Positions 52,625-61,492 of a stretch of DNA of 64,000 bases are shown here, one piece after another. Origin of the DNA: Synechococcus sp. C9. Lineage in GTDB: Bacteria > Cyanobacteriota > Cyanobacteriia > Gloeomargaritales > Gloeomargaritaceae. Positions within the stretch are counted from its first letter, which is position 1. Each line of letters begins with the position of its first letter. The DNA lies in contig NZ_JALAAD010000001.1 in NCBI RefSeq assembly GCF_022984075.1, forward strand, positions 1,964,455-2,028,454, read 5' to 3'. Both the position numbers and the translations under genes were made by a program. Below the pieces are notes generated by a model that was given only the letters and a program-made list of their open reading frames with translations, did no database searches and was not told the origin of the DNA.

Positions 52625-54118
52625 ATGCACGGACGCTGGTTACACCCCACCCTGCTATTGCTCGCTGGGGCACTGCTGGGTTTGACCCCCGGCGTCGCGT
52701 GGCTGTGGCTCTTGGGGTGGGTGGCGTTGGTGCCCCTGTGGTGGGGAACCTTTGGGCGCAAACGGGTATTCCGGCGGGGAATGCTCTGGGGGGCGGCCTA
52801 TCACGGCGTGGCTTTATCCTGGATCGTTCACCTCCACCCTCTCACCTGGTTGGGCATCCCCTGGGCGTTGAGTCTGGTCATTGCCATCACAATATGGTTA
52901 CTGGTAACCCTGTGGGGGGCAGTGCTGGTAGGAAGTTGGGCGTGGGCAACCAGCCGGGTCACCCAACCAATTCGGCGGCTATTCGCTGGGGTCGCCCTCT
53001 GGTGTACGCTGGAAACCCTGGCGAGCTTCACCCCCCTGTGGTGGACGACCCTGGCACTCACCCAAAGCCCCGGCAATCCCACCTTTTTGCACCTGGGGCA
53101 ACTTTCTGGGTCAGTCACGCCAACCGCCTGGCTGATGTTGGTCAATGGGGTGCTGGCGTTGGCGGTCATTTATCCCCGAAACATTATGCTCCCCCTGGCG
53201 TTGGGGTTGTTTTTCCTAGGGCAAAGTTTGGGCTGGTTTTTCCAGGTAACGGCTGTCCGGGAGCGGGTTTTGGCGTATCTGCCGGTGGGCATCATTCAGC
53301 CGAATATCCCCAACCCCCAGCGGTTTACCCCCCTTGGTCGTACCGAGATGGAGCAACGCCTGCGCTCCGGTTATGAAGCCCTAGCCCGCCAAGGTGCAGA
53401 GGTGATCATTACGCCTGAGGGAGCCTTGGGACAGGAATTTACCGCCAATCATGCCCTGACATCATCTATACAACAGTGGCACGTTCCCTTGGTATTGGGA
53501 GCCTATGGTCGCCGGGATGGGCAACTGACTAATAGTTTGTTTTTCCTCGACGGGACTGGGGACGTGGTGAGTCGTTATGACAAAGTAAAGATCGTCCCCC
53601 TGGGGGAATTTATCCCCTTGGAGCGGTGGTTGGGGAATTGGGTGCGCCGCATTTCTGCCCTACCGGAATCTCAAGTGGCTGGCGGGATGCCCCAGTCCGT
53701 GCGTACTCCCAGCAACCCAGTGATCGCCGGAATTTGTTATGACTCTGCCTTTGCGCCGATTTTCCATGCCCAAGCCCAAGCGGGGGGGGAATGGATTATC
53801 ACGGCGGCGAACAACGACCCCTATCCACCCCGGATGATGCGGCAACACCAAGCCCAGGATGTCCTACGGGCGATTGAAACCGACCGCTGGCTGGTGCGAG
53901 CGACCAACACGGGCATTTCGGGGGTAATTAGTCCTCGGGGGCACATCATGTGGCAGGCTGAACCCTATCAATACCTGACCCATTTAGCCCGCATTTATCG
54001 GCGGACAACGCAAACCCTTTATGTGCGTTATGGGGATTGGCTCACCCCAGGTTTAATGGGAATGTTCATCCTAGTTTTTGGCATCCAAAAATATGGCAAT
54101 TGCCGACGATCTATGTGA
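52625..54118 (+). CDS. lnt: Apolipoprotein N-acyltransferase
   Basis: Adds the third acyl chain to the N-terminal Cys of lipoproteins in the inner membrane. The N-terminal half has about six or more hydrophobic helices (WLHPTLLLLAGALLGLTPGV, VAWLWLLGWVALVPLWW). The nitrilase-type half shows the Glu-Lys-Cys triad: EVIITPEGALGQEF (Glu), SRYDKVKIVPLGEFIPLERW (Lys) and AGICYDSAFAPIFHAQAQ (Cys). NTGISGVISPRG is the closing signature. I used the ATG at 52625, two codons after a GTG at 52619. Length is 497 residues, typical. Confidence 0.94.
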   Translation: MHGRWLHPTLLLLAGALLGLTPGVAWLWLLGWVALVPLWWGTFGRKRVFRRGMLWGAAYHGVALSWIVHLHPLTWLGIPWALSLVIAITIWLLVTLWGAVLVGSWAWATSRVTQPIRRLFAGVALWCTLETLASFTPLWWTTLALTQSPGNPTFLHLGQLSGSVTPTAWLMLVNGVLALAVIYPRNIMLPLALGLFFLGQSLGWFFQVTAVRERVLAYLPVGIIQPNIPNPQRFTPLGRTEMEQRLRSGYEALARQGAEVIITPEGALGQEFTANHALTSSIQQWHVPLVLGAYGRRDGQLTNSLFFLDGTGDVVSRYDKVKIVPLGEFIPLERWLGNWVRRISALPESQVAGGMPQSVRTPSNPVIAGICYDSAFAPIFHAQAQAGGEWIITAANNDPYPPRMMRQHQAQDVLRAIETDRWLVRATNTGISGVISPRGHIMWQAEPYQYLTHLARIYRRTTQTLYVRYGDWLTPGLMGMFILVFGIQKYGNCRRSM

Positions 54119-54136
54119 ATCAGCAGGGGACAGGGT

Positions 54137-54256
54137 TATATCGCAATCCTACTTGATTAACAAATAGCAATTCTCCAGAACCATACACCGCAGGTGCTTC
54201 TTTTACGGGGGCGGTATTCCCTGCGACCACTAACTTTGAATTGATAGAGGTGCCCA
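54137..54256 (-). repeat. Dispersed repeat, chimeric copy
   Basis: The left end TATATCGCAATCCTACTTG belongs to one class and the right end TTTGAATTGATAGAGGTGCCC to the other. The core includes ATACACCGCAGGTGCTTC, the inverted form of the insert in the copy at 16486. It shows that the two end types recombine through the shared core. Confidence 0.82.
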
Positions 54257-54297
54257 ATAGTTAATTGAGTAGAGAAGCTGGTAATTTGGTGCCGTGA

Positions 54298-55515
54298 TCA
54301 TGCTATTTTTGACCCCCGACTGAAGCAACGATAGTAGAGGGAAGTTACGAACTCTTTCAACGGGAAAAAGATATAGGTTAAGGGATTAATTGTGATAATA
54401 ATGTTACGAAAATCCCGTTTTGCTAGGGCAATAATTCCCTTGGCAACCCATTGGGGGGACATCACGCCATAGGGATTCAGTTGGCTCTTAAAAGGCCCTA
54501 AAATTAACTTACGAATCACACAGACATTATCCAAGCGTTTCAGGGTAATGAGATTGCCGATCAACCGTTTACTGAGTTCATAAAGGGGACTCAACGCCGG
54601 GGAAACTTCTGCTTCTGAAGTATTGATCCACAATTCCTTAGTAGCTTTCGCCTCTGCACCCGTGACCGTATCCAAAAATAATTCCATCAGTTTCAACACC
54701 GACAACGCATTTACCGATAACGCTGTTTCTATCGCCGCAAAATCCCGCCGACCATACACATTCACCCCATGATTAATGATTAAAATATCAAGGGTTTCTA
54801 ACAGGGGCACTAATTCTAATTCCCGCCCAATTTGCCAACCAATGACCCGCATTGGCGATTGTGCTGTAAACCCTTCTGGATGGGTGGTCAAAGCCGTCAC
54901 CTGCGCCCCCGCCCGTTGCAATTCCCCACACAGGGCTTGCCCCAACGCCCCACCTGCCCCCGTTACCCCCACTTTTTTGCCCTGCAACGACAATCCCGTG
55001 CCCAACACCTTGTCCACCAGGGGAAACACGCCACTGTAATAGGCATTCACATTATCAAAATGGTGCCGCCAATGATAGGTGCGATTCACCCACCAAGCGG
55101 TCGGGGGTTCCTGCAAGGGCCCCGGCTGATGGTTGTAATCCGTATCCGCCACCGCCCACACATACCGACGGGTCGCCCCCGCCAAAAACAAACCCGCATA
55201 CCCCACCCCCACCCAAACCCCCAATGCCCCAGTAAGTAATGCAATCGTCAGTAAAACAACCAGCAAAATAATAGATTCTGTAATGTCATGGTACAGTTGG
55301 GAGCGGCGAAATGCGGCTAGGGAAACCAAGGACAAGTCCCGGCGGTAGGCGGCATGATGGCGATTGTGCCAGCGTTCCAGGGCAGGGATGTGGTGGCACA
55401 GGGCATGATAGCTATCCCGCACGATTTCCGTCAAAATTAAGGAACCACAGGCGGTTACCCCAAAAGTCAGCCAGTCCACACCCGACCCCACGCACGTCGG
55501 TACTACTCTAGGCAA
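54298..55515 (-). CDS. Bifunctional sterol desaturase/short-chain dehydrogenase-type fusion
   Basis: Residues about 15-170 form a membrane di-iron hydroxylase domain with the His clusters HALCHH, RWHNRHH and HWRHH, and a hydrophobic helix pair in the middle (ITESIILLVVLLTIALLTGA LGVWVGVGYAG). The C-terminal half is an SDR-type Rossmann fold: KVGVTGAGGALGQALCGELQ, DILIINHGVN and a catalytic Tyr-x-x-x-Lys in SPLYELSKRLIGN, so the dehydrogenase site looks functional. Fusions of this kind are widespread in cyanobacteria, and the substrate is unknown; fatty-lipid or carotenoid-type chains are guesses. The initiation codon is TTG at 55515; a later start is possible. Confidence 0.82.
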   Translation of the reverse strand: MPRVVPTCVGSGVDWLTFGVTACGSLILTEIVRDSYHALCHHIPALERWHNRHHAAYRRDLSLVSLAAFRRSQLYHDITESIILLVVLLTIALLTGALGVWVGVGYAGLFLAGATRRYVWAVADTDYNHQPGPLQEPPTAWWVNRTYHWRHHFDNVNAYYSGVFPLVDKVLGTGLSLQGKKVGVTGAGGALGQALCGELQRAGAQVTALTTHPEGFTAQSPMRVIGWQIGRELELVPLLETLDILIINHGVNVYGRRDFAAIETALSVNALSVLKLMELFLDTVTGAEAKATKELWINTSEAEVSPALSPLYELSKRLIGNLITLKRLDNVCVIRKLILGPFKSQLNPYGVMSPQWVAKGIIALAKRDFRNIIITINPLTYIFFPLKEFVTSLYYRCFSRGSKIA

Positions 55516-55596
55516 TTTTGCGGAAGGAATGCAAGCGCACCCTGGCAGGTTGGGCGGTCAATCGGTACAATCAAAAAGGATTTGCGAGCCATTGCC

Positions 55597-56463
55597 ATGC
55601 GCTGTATCATCAACCGGCGGGCCCAGTTTTCAGCCAGCCATTGTTATTACGTTCCCCAGTGGTCGGAGGCAGAAAATTTCCGGCGATTTGGCAAGGGGAG
55701 CCTGTTTCCCGGTCACGGTCACAATTACGTTTTATCCGTGGCGATGGTGGGGGAAATTGATGAATGCGGCATGGTTTTGAATCTCTCGGAGGTGAAACAC
55801 GTCATCCGGCGGGAGGTGACTGAACCCCTGGACAACAGTTTTTTGAATCGGGTCTGGCCGGAATTTGCCCAGACATTGCCCACGACGGAATTTATTGCCT
55901 ACGCCATTTGGCAACGCCTGTCCCCCCATTTGCCGCTGGCGTGCATTCAGTTGTACGAACACCCTCAACTCTGGGCTGAATACCAAGGAGACGCTATGAA
56001 CGCCTATTTAACGGTTGGAACCCATTTCAGTGCCGCCCATCGGCTCGCTCGGGTGGATTTTTCGGAGACGGAAAACTACGCCACCTATGGCAAATGCGCC
56101 CGACCCCACGGCCACGGGCATAACTACCATCTGGAGGTGACGGTGCGGGGGGACATTGACCCGGTGACGGGCATGGTCGTGGATTTGGTCGCCCTGCAAG
56201 GGGTTTTGGAGCGGGAGGTGGTTGAACCTTTAGACCATACCTTTTTGAACCAGGATATTCCCTACTTTTTGGAGGTGGTGCCGACGGCGGAACACATTGC
56301 GCTGTACATCATGCAGGTATTACAGGAGCCAGTACGGCGGTTGGGAGCCGAATTACATAAGGTGAAGTTGGTGGAAAGCCCCAACAATTCCTGCGAAATT
56401 TATGCGGACGATGTACTCACCGCAAACCCAAGCACTCCTTTAGCGGTGGCGGCCAGCCGATGA
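55597..56463 (+). CDS. Tandem 6-pyruvoyl-tetrahydropterin/6-carboxytetrahydropterin synthase (QueD-like)
   Basis: Two QueD/PTPS domains in one chain of 288 residues. The first (about 1-135) has zinc-binding His in FSASHCYY and FPGHGHNYVLSV; the second (about 136-270) has GTHFSAAHRLARVDF and CARPHGHGHNYHLEVTV. In the second the nucleophilic Cys is present (TYGKCARPHGHGHNY), but in the first that site reads RFGKGSLFPGHGHNY, so the Cys is replaced by Gly and this half may be structural. Members make queuosine or pterin precursors. I chose the ATG at 55597 (MRCIINRRAQFSASHC). The stop overlaps the next ATG (ATGA). Confidence 0.85.
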   Translation: MRCIINRRAQFSASHCYYVPQWSEAENFRRFGKGSLFPGHGHNYVLSVAMVGEIDECGMVLNLSEVKHVIRREVTEPLDNSFLNRVWPEFAQTLPTTEFIAYAIWQRLSPHLPLACIQLYEHPQLWAEYQGDAMNAYLTVGTHFSAAHRLARVDFSETENYATYGKCARPHGHGHNYHLEVTVRGDIDPVTGMVVDLVALQGVLEREVVEPLDHTFLNQDIPYFLEVVPTAEHIALYIMQVLQEPVRRLGAELHKVKLVESPNNSCEIYADDVLTANPSTPLAVAASR

Positions 56464-57152
56464 GGAATGTGGCTGATTTTTCTGCCCTGGAATCCCTACC
56501 ACCCAAACAACAATGGCTCTGGCTTACGGAATGGCTCCAAGGGGGAGTCCAGCCAGGGCGGGAATTACTCGACTATTTGCAGAAACGGGCGCAGTCCCCG
56601 CAGTTTCCCCAGGTGTTGGACGGGCGAATCTACGAATTGCTCTGGCGGTCGGAAGTTCCAGAACTGGCAACCTTAGCTAGGGAGCTATTTCCCCAGGGCG
56701 TTGTACCGCTTTTGTCAGAACAAGCCCAGGACTATACCCCCTTACTGATTCATATCTTGTCCGAACAGTGGCAGGCGGCGGATCAATGGACACGTCAGCA
56801 GTTGTGCCGGTTGGTGGGGGCAGAGCAGCGGGGTTGGCTATACTTTAGCGAGGTACAGAGCATCCCGGTACTGGATTTGCAAACGATTGATAATCTCTGG
56901 CGGGTGCATTCCCTGGGGCAATTTGGCTTTCGGGTACAGCGGCGGATTTGGCTGGGGTGCGGGCGGAATTGGGAGAAATTTTGGCGGGCGATTGGCTGGT
57001 ATGCGGATGGCACCTGGCCTCGTTATCCCCAGGGGTTCACTTGGAATGTGAGCGCTCCGGCGGGGCATTTACCGCTATCGGATCAAAAGCGGGGGGTACG
57101 GGTATTGGAGGCATTGCTATTACATCCGGCGTGGGCAGGGGGAGTTAATTAG
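56460..57152 (+). CDS. GUN4-domain protein
   Basis: GUN4 binds protoporphyrin IX and Mg-protoporphyrin and stimulates magnesium chelatase, controlling flow into chlorophyll. The 230-residue chain has an N-terminal helical bundle of about 80 residues (PPKQQWLWLTEWLQGG and GRIYELLWRSEVPELATLAR), as in Synechocystis GUN4, and the GUN4 core, with SEQWQAADQWTRQQLCRLVG, PVLDLQTIDNLWRVHSLGQF and GFRVQRRIWLGCG. It is translationally coupled to the QueD gene by a 4-base overlap, an unexpected partnership. Several GUN4 paralogues exist per genome, so chelatase activation is likely but not assured. Confidence 0.88.
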   Translation: MRNVADFSALESLPPKQQWLWLTEWLQGGVQPGRELLDYLQKRAQSPQFPQVLDGRIYELLWRSEVPELATLARELFPQGVVPLLSEQAQDYTPLLIHILSEQWQAADQWTRQQLCRLVGAEQRGWLYFSEVQSIPVLDLQTIDNLWRVHSLGQFGFRVQRRIWLGCGRNWEKFWRAIGWYADGTWPRYPQGFTWNVSAPAGHLPLSDQKRGVRVLEALLLHPAWAGGVN

Positions 57153-57213
57153 ATATTTTTTTAGATATTTTAGGTGTGAAATATGGCGATTGATTAAATG
57201 AGGTGCTCTAAAA

Positions 57214-57275
57214 TATAGTAGTTTCAAATAAGTTTGCGACATTCTGCTTTACCTACACCCCCTGTCTTAAAAGGA
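57214..57275 (-). repeat. Class B element, truncated copy 3
   Basis: In inverse orientation, the sequence matches the right half of the class B copies (TATAGTAGTTTCAAATAAG, TTTGCGACATTCTGCTTTAC). It is cut by the adjoining repeat at 57276. Confidence 0.75.
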
Positions 57276-57401
57276 GGGAACCTCTATTCTATTTATTTGA
57301 GCCAAGCAAAAATTTCATCGTTGGCATACCCATATTAGCCAGAACCAAGGGCGGGGGGTGCCCCCCTGCGACCGCTAACTTTGAATTGATAGAGGTGCCC
57401 C
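57276..57401 (-). repeat. MITE-like repeat, AGGGCACCTCTAT class
   Basis: Starts GGGAACCTCTATTCTATTTA and ends TTTGAATTGATAGAGGTGCCC. The core is CCAGAACCAAGGGCGGGG then GGTGCCCCCCTGCGACC. It is inserted in, or next to, the truncated class B copy. Confidence 0.88.
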
Positions 57402-57424
57402 TAATTCATATTCATAGAGGTACC

Positions 57425-58798
57425 CTATTTTAATGAAGATTGAATATAGCCGTTTTGCATCCATTCATCCACAAAATGGGTATCAAGTTGGGCGTTAATA
57501 AAATCAGGATGGTTGAGTAACCGCTGGTGAAAATCAATCGTGGTTTTAACCCCGGTAATTGCACATTCTTGTAGCGCCCGTTTCATCCGGGCAATCGCAT
57601 GATGCCGATTTTCTCCCCAGACAATAATTTTGCCAATGAGTGAATCATAATAGGGCGGAATTTCATAATCAGGATAGACGTGGGAATCCACCCGTACCCC
57701 TGGCCCGCCTGGCGGTAAATAGGCCAAGATACGACCAGGACAGGGACGAAATTGATGATCCGGGTCCTCCGCATTGATCCGACATTCAATGGCATGACCC
57801 CGCAATTGCACGTCCGATTGGGAAAAGGGCAAGGGTTCTCCCTGGGCAATACGAATTTGTAAACCGATTAAATCTAACCCGGTCACCACTTCCGTAACCG
57901 GATGTTCCACCTGAATGCGGGTATTCATTTCCATAAAGTAAAAATTCCCCTGTTCATCCACCAAAAATTCCACCGTACCCACCCCCACATAACCGATGGA
58001 TTGCGCCACCCGCACCGCCTGCATTCCCATTTTTTCCCGCAATTCTGGGGTGATAATTGGGCTGGGAGCTTCCTCTAATAATTTTTGGTGACGGCGTTGA
58101 ATCGAACAATCCCGTTCCCCTAGATGCACCACATGACCGTATTGATCCGCCAAAATTTGCATTTCCACATGGCGAGGTCGTTCAATCAATTTTTCCAAAT
58201 ACACGCCGGGATTGCCAAAAGCCGCTTCCGCTTCCCCCTGCGCCGCTAAAAAAGCCCGCCCAAAGTCCTCCGGTTGGCGCACCACCCGCATCCCCCGCCC
58301 ACCGCCCCCCGCTGTCGCCTTGATGATCACCGGAAAGCCAATCTCCTGGGCAATTTTGAGCGCCGTCGCCTCGTCGGTCAACAACCCCTCACTCCCCGGA
58401 ATCACCGGCACCCCCGCCTGTTGCATGGTGCGTTTGGCAGTGGATTTGTCCCCCATCGCCCGCATCGCCTGGGGGGTTGGTCCGATAAAAATCAGGTCGT
58501 GATCCGCACAAATCTCGGCAAATCGGGCATTTTCCGCCAAAAAACCATAGCCGGGGTGAATGGCAGTGGCATTGCGGGTGAGGGCGGCGGCAATGATATT
58601 CGGGATATTCAAATAACTTTTGGCACTGGGCGCTTCCCCAATACACACCGCCTCGTCCGCCAACTGGACGTGCAGACATTGTCGATCAACCGTGGAATGA
58701 ACGGCTACGGTTTTAATCCCCAATTCTCCGCAGGCACGTAAAATGCGAACCGCAATTTCCCCTCGATTGGCGATAAGTAGTTTGGAAATTGCCGCCAT
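57425..58798 (-). CDS. accC: Biotin carboxylase subunit of acetyl-CoA carboxylase
   Basis: Carboxylates biotin on AccB with ATP and bicarbonate, the first step of fatty acid synthesis. The biotin-carboxylase N-domain begins [20 protein letters not shown], with the ATP-grasp Gly-rich loop [20 protein letters not shown], the [20 protein letters not shown] segment, and the active-site [20 protein letters not shown] and [20 protein letters not shown] (the Arg and Glu are catalytic). The 457-residue length is standard from ATG at 58798. It is not next to accB, as is common in cyanobacteria. Confidence 0.97.
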   Translation of the reverse strand: MAAISKLLIANRGEIAVRILRACGELGIKTVAVHSTVDRQCLHVQLADEAVCIGEAPSAKSYLNIPNIIAAALTRNATAIHPGYGFLAENARFAEICADHDLIFIGPTPQAMRAMGDKSTAKRTMQQAGVPVIPGSEGLLTDEATALKIAQEIGFPVIIKATAGGGGRGMRVVRQPEDFGRAFLAAQGEAEAAFGNPGVYLEKLIERPRHVEMQILADQYGHVVHLGERDCSIQRRHQKLLEEAPSPIITPELREKMGMQAVRVAQSIGYVGVGTVEFLVDEQGNFYFMEMNTRIQVEHPVTEVVTGLDLIGLQIRIAQGEPLPFSQSDVQLRGHAIECRINAEDPDHQFRPCPGRILAYLPPGGPGVRVDSHVYPDYEIPPYYDSLIGKIIVWGENRHHAIARMKRALQECAITGVKTTIDFHQRLLNHPDFINAQLDTHFVDEWMQNGYIQSSLK

Positions 58799-58954
58799 AA
58801 GCACCCCAGCAGTCAAAAGTTAATCCTACCATGTTGCGGGAACCAGGCTAGGACGGGGAACTACGCCCCATGTTGAACCAATCAATCCGGCGAGTGCAGT
58901 ACATGACCGCTGTCTCAAAATGTTATGCCCTGGTAGCCATCATGAATAAATGAT

Positions 58955-58974
58955 AAGTAATTGACCCATTACTT
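58955..58974. other. Inverted repeat between phr and accC
   Basis: AAGTAAT at 58955-58961 and ATTACTT at 58968-58974 are perfect inverted copies around 6 bases. It lies 43 bases after the phr stop and about 155 bases before accC. Without a clear T-run it could be an operator or a weak terminator. Confidence 0.35.
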
Positions 58975-59017
58975 CATTGATCAAACGACCGGAAATCCCT
59001 ATGGTTCTGAGGGAAAA

Positions 59018-60442
59018 TCACTCAATGGATTGGGAAATCATTTGATATTTTTGCTTAAATAATTGTTGTTGTTTTTGATGATTGACAATGGGTTGCGGAT
59101 ACCCTAACGCCTGTCGTTCTAAAGGTGTGATTTGATTGCTCAAAATTTGGGGCACATCCACAGAGCGCAACTCCGGCACCCAAGTGTAAATATATTCCGC
59201 TTCCGGGTCAAATTTTACTGCCTGGGTATTAGGGTTAAAAATTCGCAAAGGACGGGGATCCATGCCTACCGAAGCACTCCATTGCCAACCGCCATTGTTG
59301 GCACTCAAATCCCCATCAATCAAATGCTGCATAAAGTAGCGTTCCCCCCACCGCCAATCAATGAGTAAATCTTTAGTTAGAAAACTAGCGACAATCATTC
59401 GACAACGGTTGTGCATCCAGCCGGTTTGGTTCAACTGCCGCATCGCCGCATCCACGATGGGATAACCCGTTTCCCCCGCACACCAGGCTTGGAAATAATG
59501 TTCGTTATTCTCCCAGGGGAACCCATCAAATTGCGCCCTGTGACTGTGGGTTTCTAACCGGGGAAAGTGATACATCCCGTGTTGATAAAATTCCCGCCAC
59601 GCCAATTCCTGTTGCCAAGTCACCACCGATTCATTGCCGGGAAAGTTTTGCAAACAATCCTGGGTAAATTGCCACAGGGTACGAATGCCAATCACCCCAA
59701 ATTTCAGGGCGGCACTCAGACGAGAGGTTCCCGAAACCGCCGGAAAATTTCTCTGCTCCTGATAGCTGTAAATTGCCGACCGCCCAAATTCTGTGAGTAA
59801 ATTTTTTGCTCCTTGGGTACCCGGTTCATAGTCCCATTGCCCTGACCAGTGAAACCCCAATTCCTGCATGGTAGGTAAGGGAATCACTCCGGCATTTTGG
59901 GCAATTTGACGCTCTGTTTCGGTGAGTTTGGTGCAATTTTCTAACTTTGGGTAAGGCGCAACTTTATTCTGCTGTGACCAATTCTTCCAAAAGGGCGTAA
60001 AAACCGTGTAGGGTTGCCCCATTTTTGTGACAATTTCATCAGGTGTGTGCAGTAATTGATCCCAAAATTGCCGATGAATAATCCCCTGCTGGTTTAACAC
60101 CTGAATCACCTGCTGATCCCGTTGCCGAGCGTAGGGTTCCACATCCTGATGCCAGTACACCGCCGCTTTTAACGCCTGCGCCAAACGGGGAATGGCTACA
60201 ACCGGGTCAGCCCAAAGGATCAGTAACTCACTCCCAATTTGTTCATACTGTCGCTGTAAATCTGCCAGACATTCCCGCAGATAATAGACCCGCACTGGTG
60301 CCATATCATCCCGCCGCAAAATCTGGGGATCAAAACAAAAAATACCGACCACTTTGGGGGTAGTCAAACGAGCGGTATGCAGACCCACGCTATCTTCAAT
60401 TCGCAAATCCCGCCGGTGCCAAAATAGGATTAAATCAGGCAT
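59018..60442 (-). CDS. phr: Deoxyribodipyrimidine photolyase
   Basis: Repairs cyclobutane pyrimidine dimers with blue light through FAD and an antenna. The 474 residues have the N-terminal alpha/beta antenna domain (LILFWHRRDLRIEDSVGLHT) and the helical FAD domain with GTSRLSAALKFGVIGIRTLW, WQQELAWREFYQHGMYHFPR, and GYPIVDAAMRQLNQTGWMHN and RCRMIVASFLTKDLLIDWRW. NNGGWQWSASVGMDPRPLRI is the adenine/FAD-binding signature. The pattern fits CPD class I, 8-HDF-type, as in Synechococcus. Its ATG shares an A with the TAA of fabZ, so it is coupled. Confidence 0.94.
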   Translation of the reverse strand: MPDLILFWHRRDLRIEDSVGLHTARLTTPKVVGIFCFDPQILRRDDMAPVRVYYLRECLADLQRQYEQIGSELLILWADPVVAIPRLAQALKAAVYWHQDVEPYARQRDQQVIQVLNQQGIIHRQFWDQLLHTPDEIVTKMGQPYTVFTPFWKNWSQQNKVAPYPKLENCTKLTETERQIAQNAGVIPLPTMQELGFHWSGQWDYEPGTQGAKNLLTEFGRSAIYSYQEQRNFPAVSGTSRLSAALKFGVIGIRTLWQFTQDCLQNFPGNESVVTWQQELAWREFYQHGMYHFPRLETHSHRAQFDGFPWENNEHYFQAWCAGETGYPIVDAAMRQLNQTGWMHNRCRMIVASFLTKDLLIDWRWGERYFMQHLIDGDLSANNGGWQWSASVGMDPRPLRIFNPNTQAVKFDPEAEYIYTWVPELRSVDVPQILSNQITPLERQALGYPQPIVNHQKQQQLFKQKYQMISQSIE

Positions 60443-60879
60443 TATTCCACTAAAGAAAAGAGCAAATCCCCTTCGGCGACCAACTCCCCATTCACCATTG
60501 CCTTGCCCTGCACCTGCCCAAATCGCCCCATGCGTAAACGCACCAAAGTTGCTGTTAAAATCAGTTGATCCCCTGGGGTCACTTGGCGACGAAAACGGAC
60601 TTTATCAATACCCGCAAATACGGACAAATGCCCATGCGCTTCCGGCAGTTGCATCACCACCACGCCCCCCACCTGCGCCATCGCTTCCACGATCAACACC
60701 CCCGGCATCAACGGTCGCCCCGGAAAATGCCCCTGAAAAAACGGCTCATTGACGGTGACATTTTTGATGCCCACCGCCCGTTCCCCCGGCACATACTCCA
60801 CGATCCGGTCCACCAACAAAAACGGATACCGATGGGGCAATAATTTTTGAATCCCTTCCACCGTTAAAACGTCTGCCAT
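60442..60879 (-). CDS. fabZ: 3-hydroxyacyl-[acyl-carrier-protein] dehydratase FabZ
   Basis: Dehydrates 3-hydroxyacyl-ACP during fatty acid elongation. The hot-dog fold has the active-site His in [20 protein letters not shown] and the Glu in [16 protein letters not shown], both as expected for Fab[21 protein letters not shown] is the family signature. At 145 residues it is of normal size. The coupled phr gene follows at a one-base overlap. Confidence 0.96.
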   Translation of the reverse strand: MADVLTVEGIQKLLPHRYPFLLVDRIVEYVPGERAVGIKNVTVNEPFFQGHFPGRPLMPGVLIVEAMAQVGGVVVMQLPEAHGHLSVFAGIDKVRFRRQVTPGDQLILTATLVRLRMGRFGQVQGKAMVNGELVAEGDLLFSLVE

Positions 60880-60908
60880 GCCTGCCTTCCCACGTCCAAT
60901 TTCTCATC

Positions 60909-61196
60909 CTACACCACCCCGTCCCCCTGGGATCGCCCGCAGGATTTATCGGGAGCCAACGGTCGAGGCATAGCTTGGACAAAATCGGGACAGTGCATGG
61001 CGGCTTCGGTCATGGCAATACAGGGATGAACGGCACATTTTAATTGCTGATGTCCCGTGAAATAATAACAACGGTCACAGGGGACACCATGTAACTTTTT
61101 CAATAGTTCTATACTGTCACTGAAGGCATAACAAACAGCGGCAAAAAAACCGGTCATCATCAACCAAATGATCATGGGGCAGAGAAATTGGATCAT
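60909..61196 (-). CDS. Small membrane protein with a Cys-rich cytoplasmic or lumenal tail
   Basis: The 95-residue chain has one hydrophobic helix (FLCPMIIWLMMTGFFAAVCY) and then a tail with Cys in VPCDRCYYFTGHQQLKCAVH and PCIAMTEAAMHCPDFVQAMP, a pattern of five Cys that is preserved in similar small proteins of other cyanobacteria, as I recall. The C-P-C-D-R-C type cluster could bind metal. Function unknown. GGAG lies 14 bases before the ATG, rather far, so a later ATG at 61175 remains possible. Confidence 0.65.
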   Translation of the reverse strand: MIQFLCPMIIWLMMTGFFAAVCYAFSDSIELLKKLHGVPCDRCYYFTGHQQLKCAVHPCIAMTEAAMHCPDFVQAMPRPLAPDKSCGRSQGDGVV

Positions 61197-61274
61197 GATT
61201 TTGGGGCACTCCTACCTGTTTTTAATATCAACATGGACTGGTGTTTTCATGGCATGATTTTTGTAATCGCAAAT

Positions 61275-61397
61275 ATGCGTAGCCCTATGAATTGCAAATT
61301 GGCAGTCGCAAGGGGGCACCCCCGGTCTTGGTTCGCCATCATCCTTGTATTTTAACAATGGAATTTGCGATGGATGCCCATCAATAGAAGTACCCAT
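61275..61397 (+). repeat. Diverged dispersed-repeat copy
   Basis: AGCCCTATGAATTGCAAATT, GGCAGTCGCAAGGGGGC and CCCCGGTCTTGGTTC match the core and one arm of the AGGGCACCTCTAT class; the right end, CATCAATAGAAGTACCC, is weakly conserved. The rest of 61197-61492 shows no gene. Confidence 0.65.
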
Positions 61398-61492
61398 ATC
61401 TTTTCACATTAAAAAATAAATCCAACAGGGAAATTGCTAATTTCTTTTGTAGGGGATAAACGCTATCTTCCCATTCATCCCCTAACCATTTG

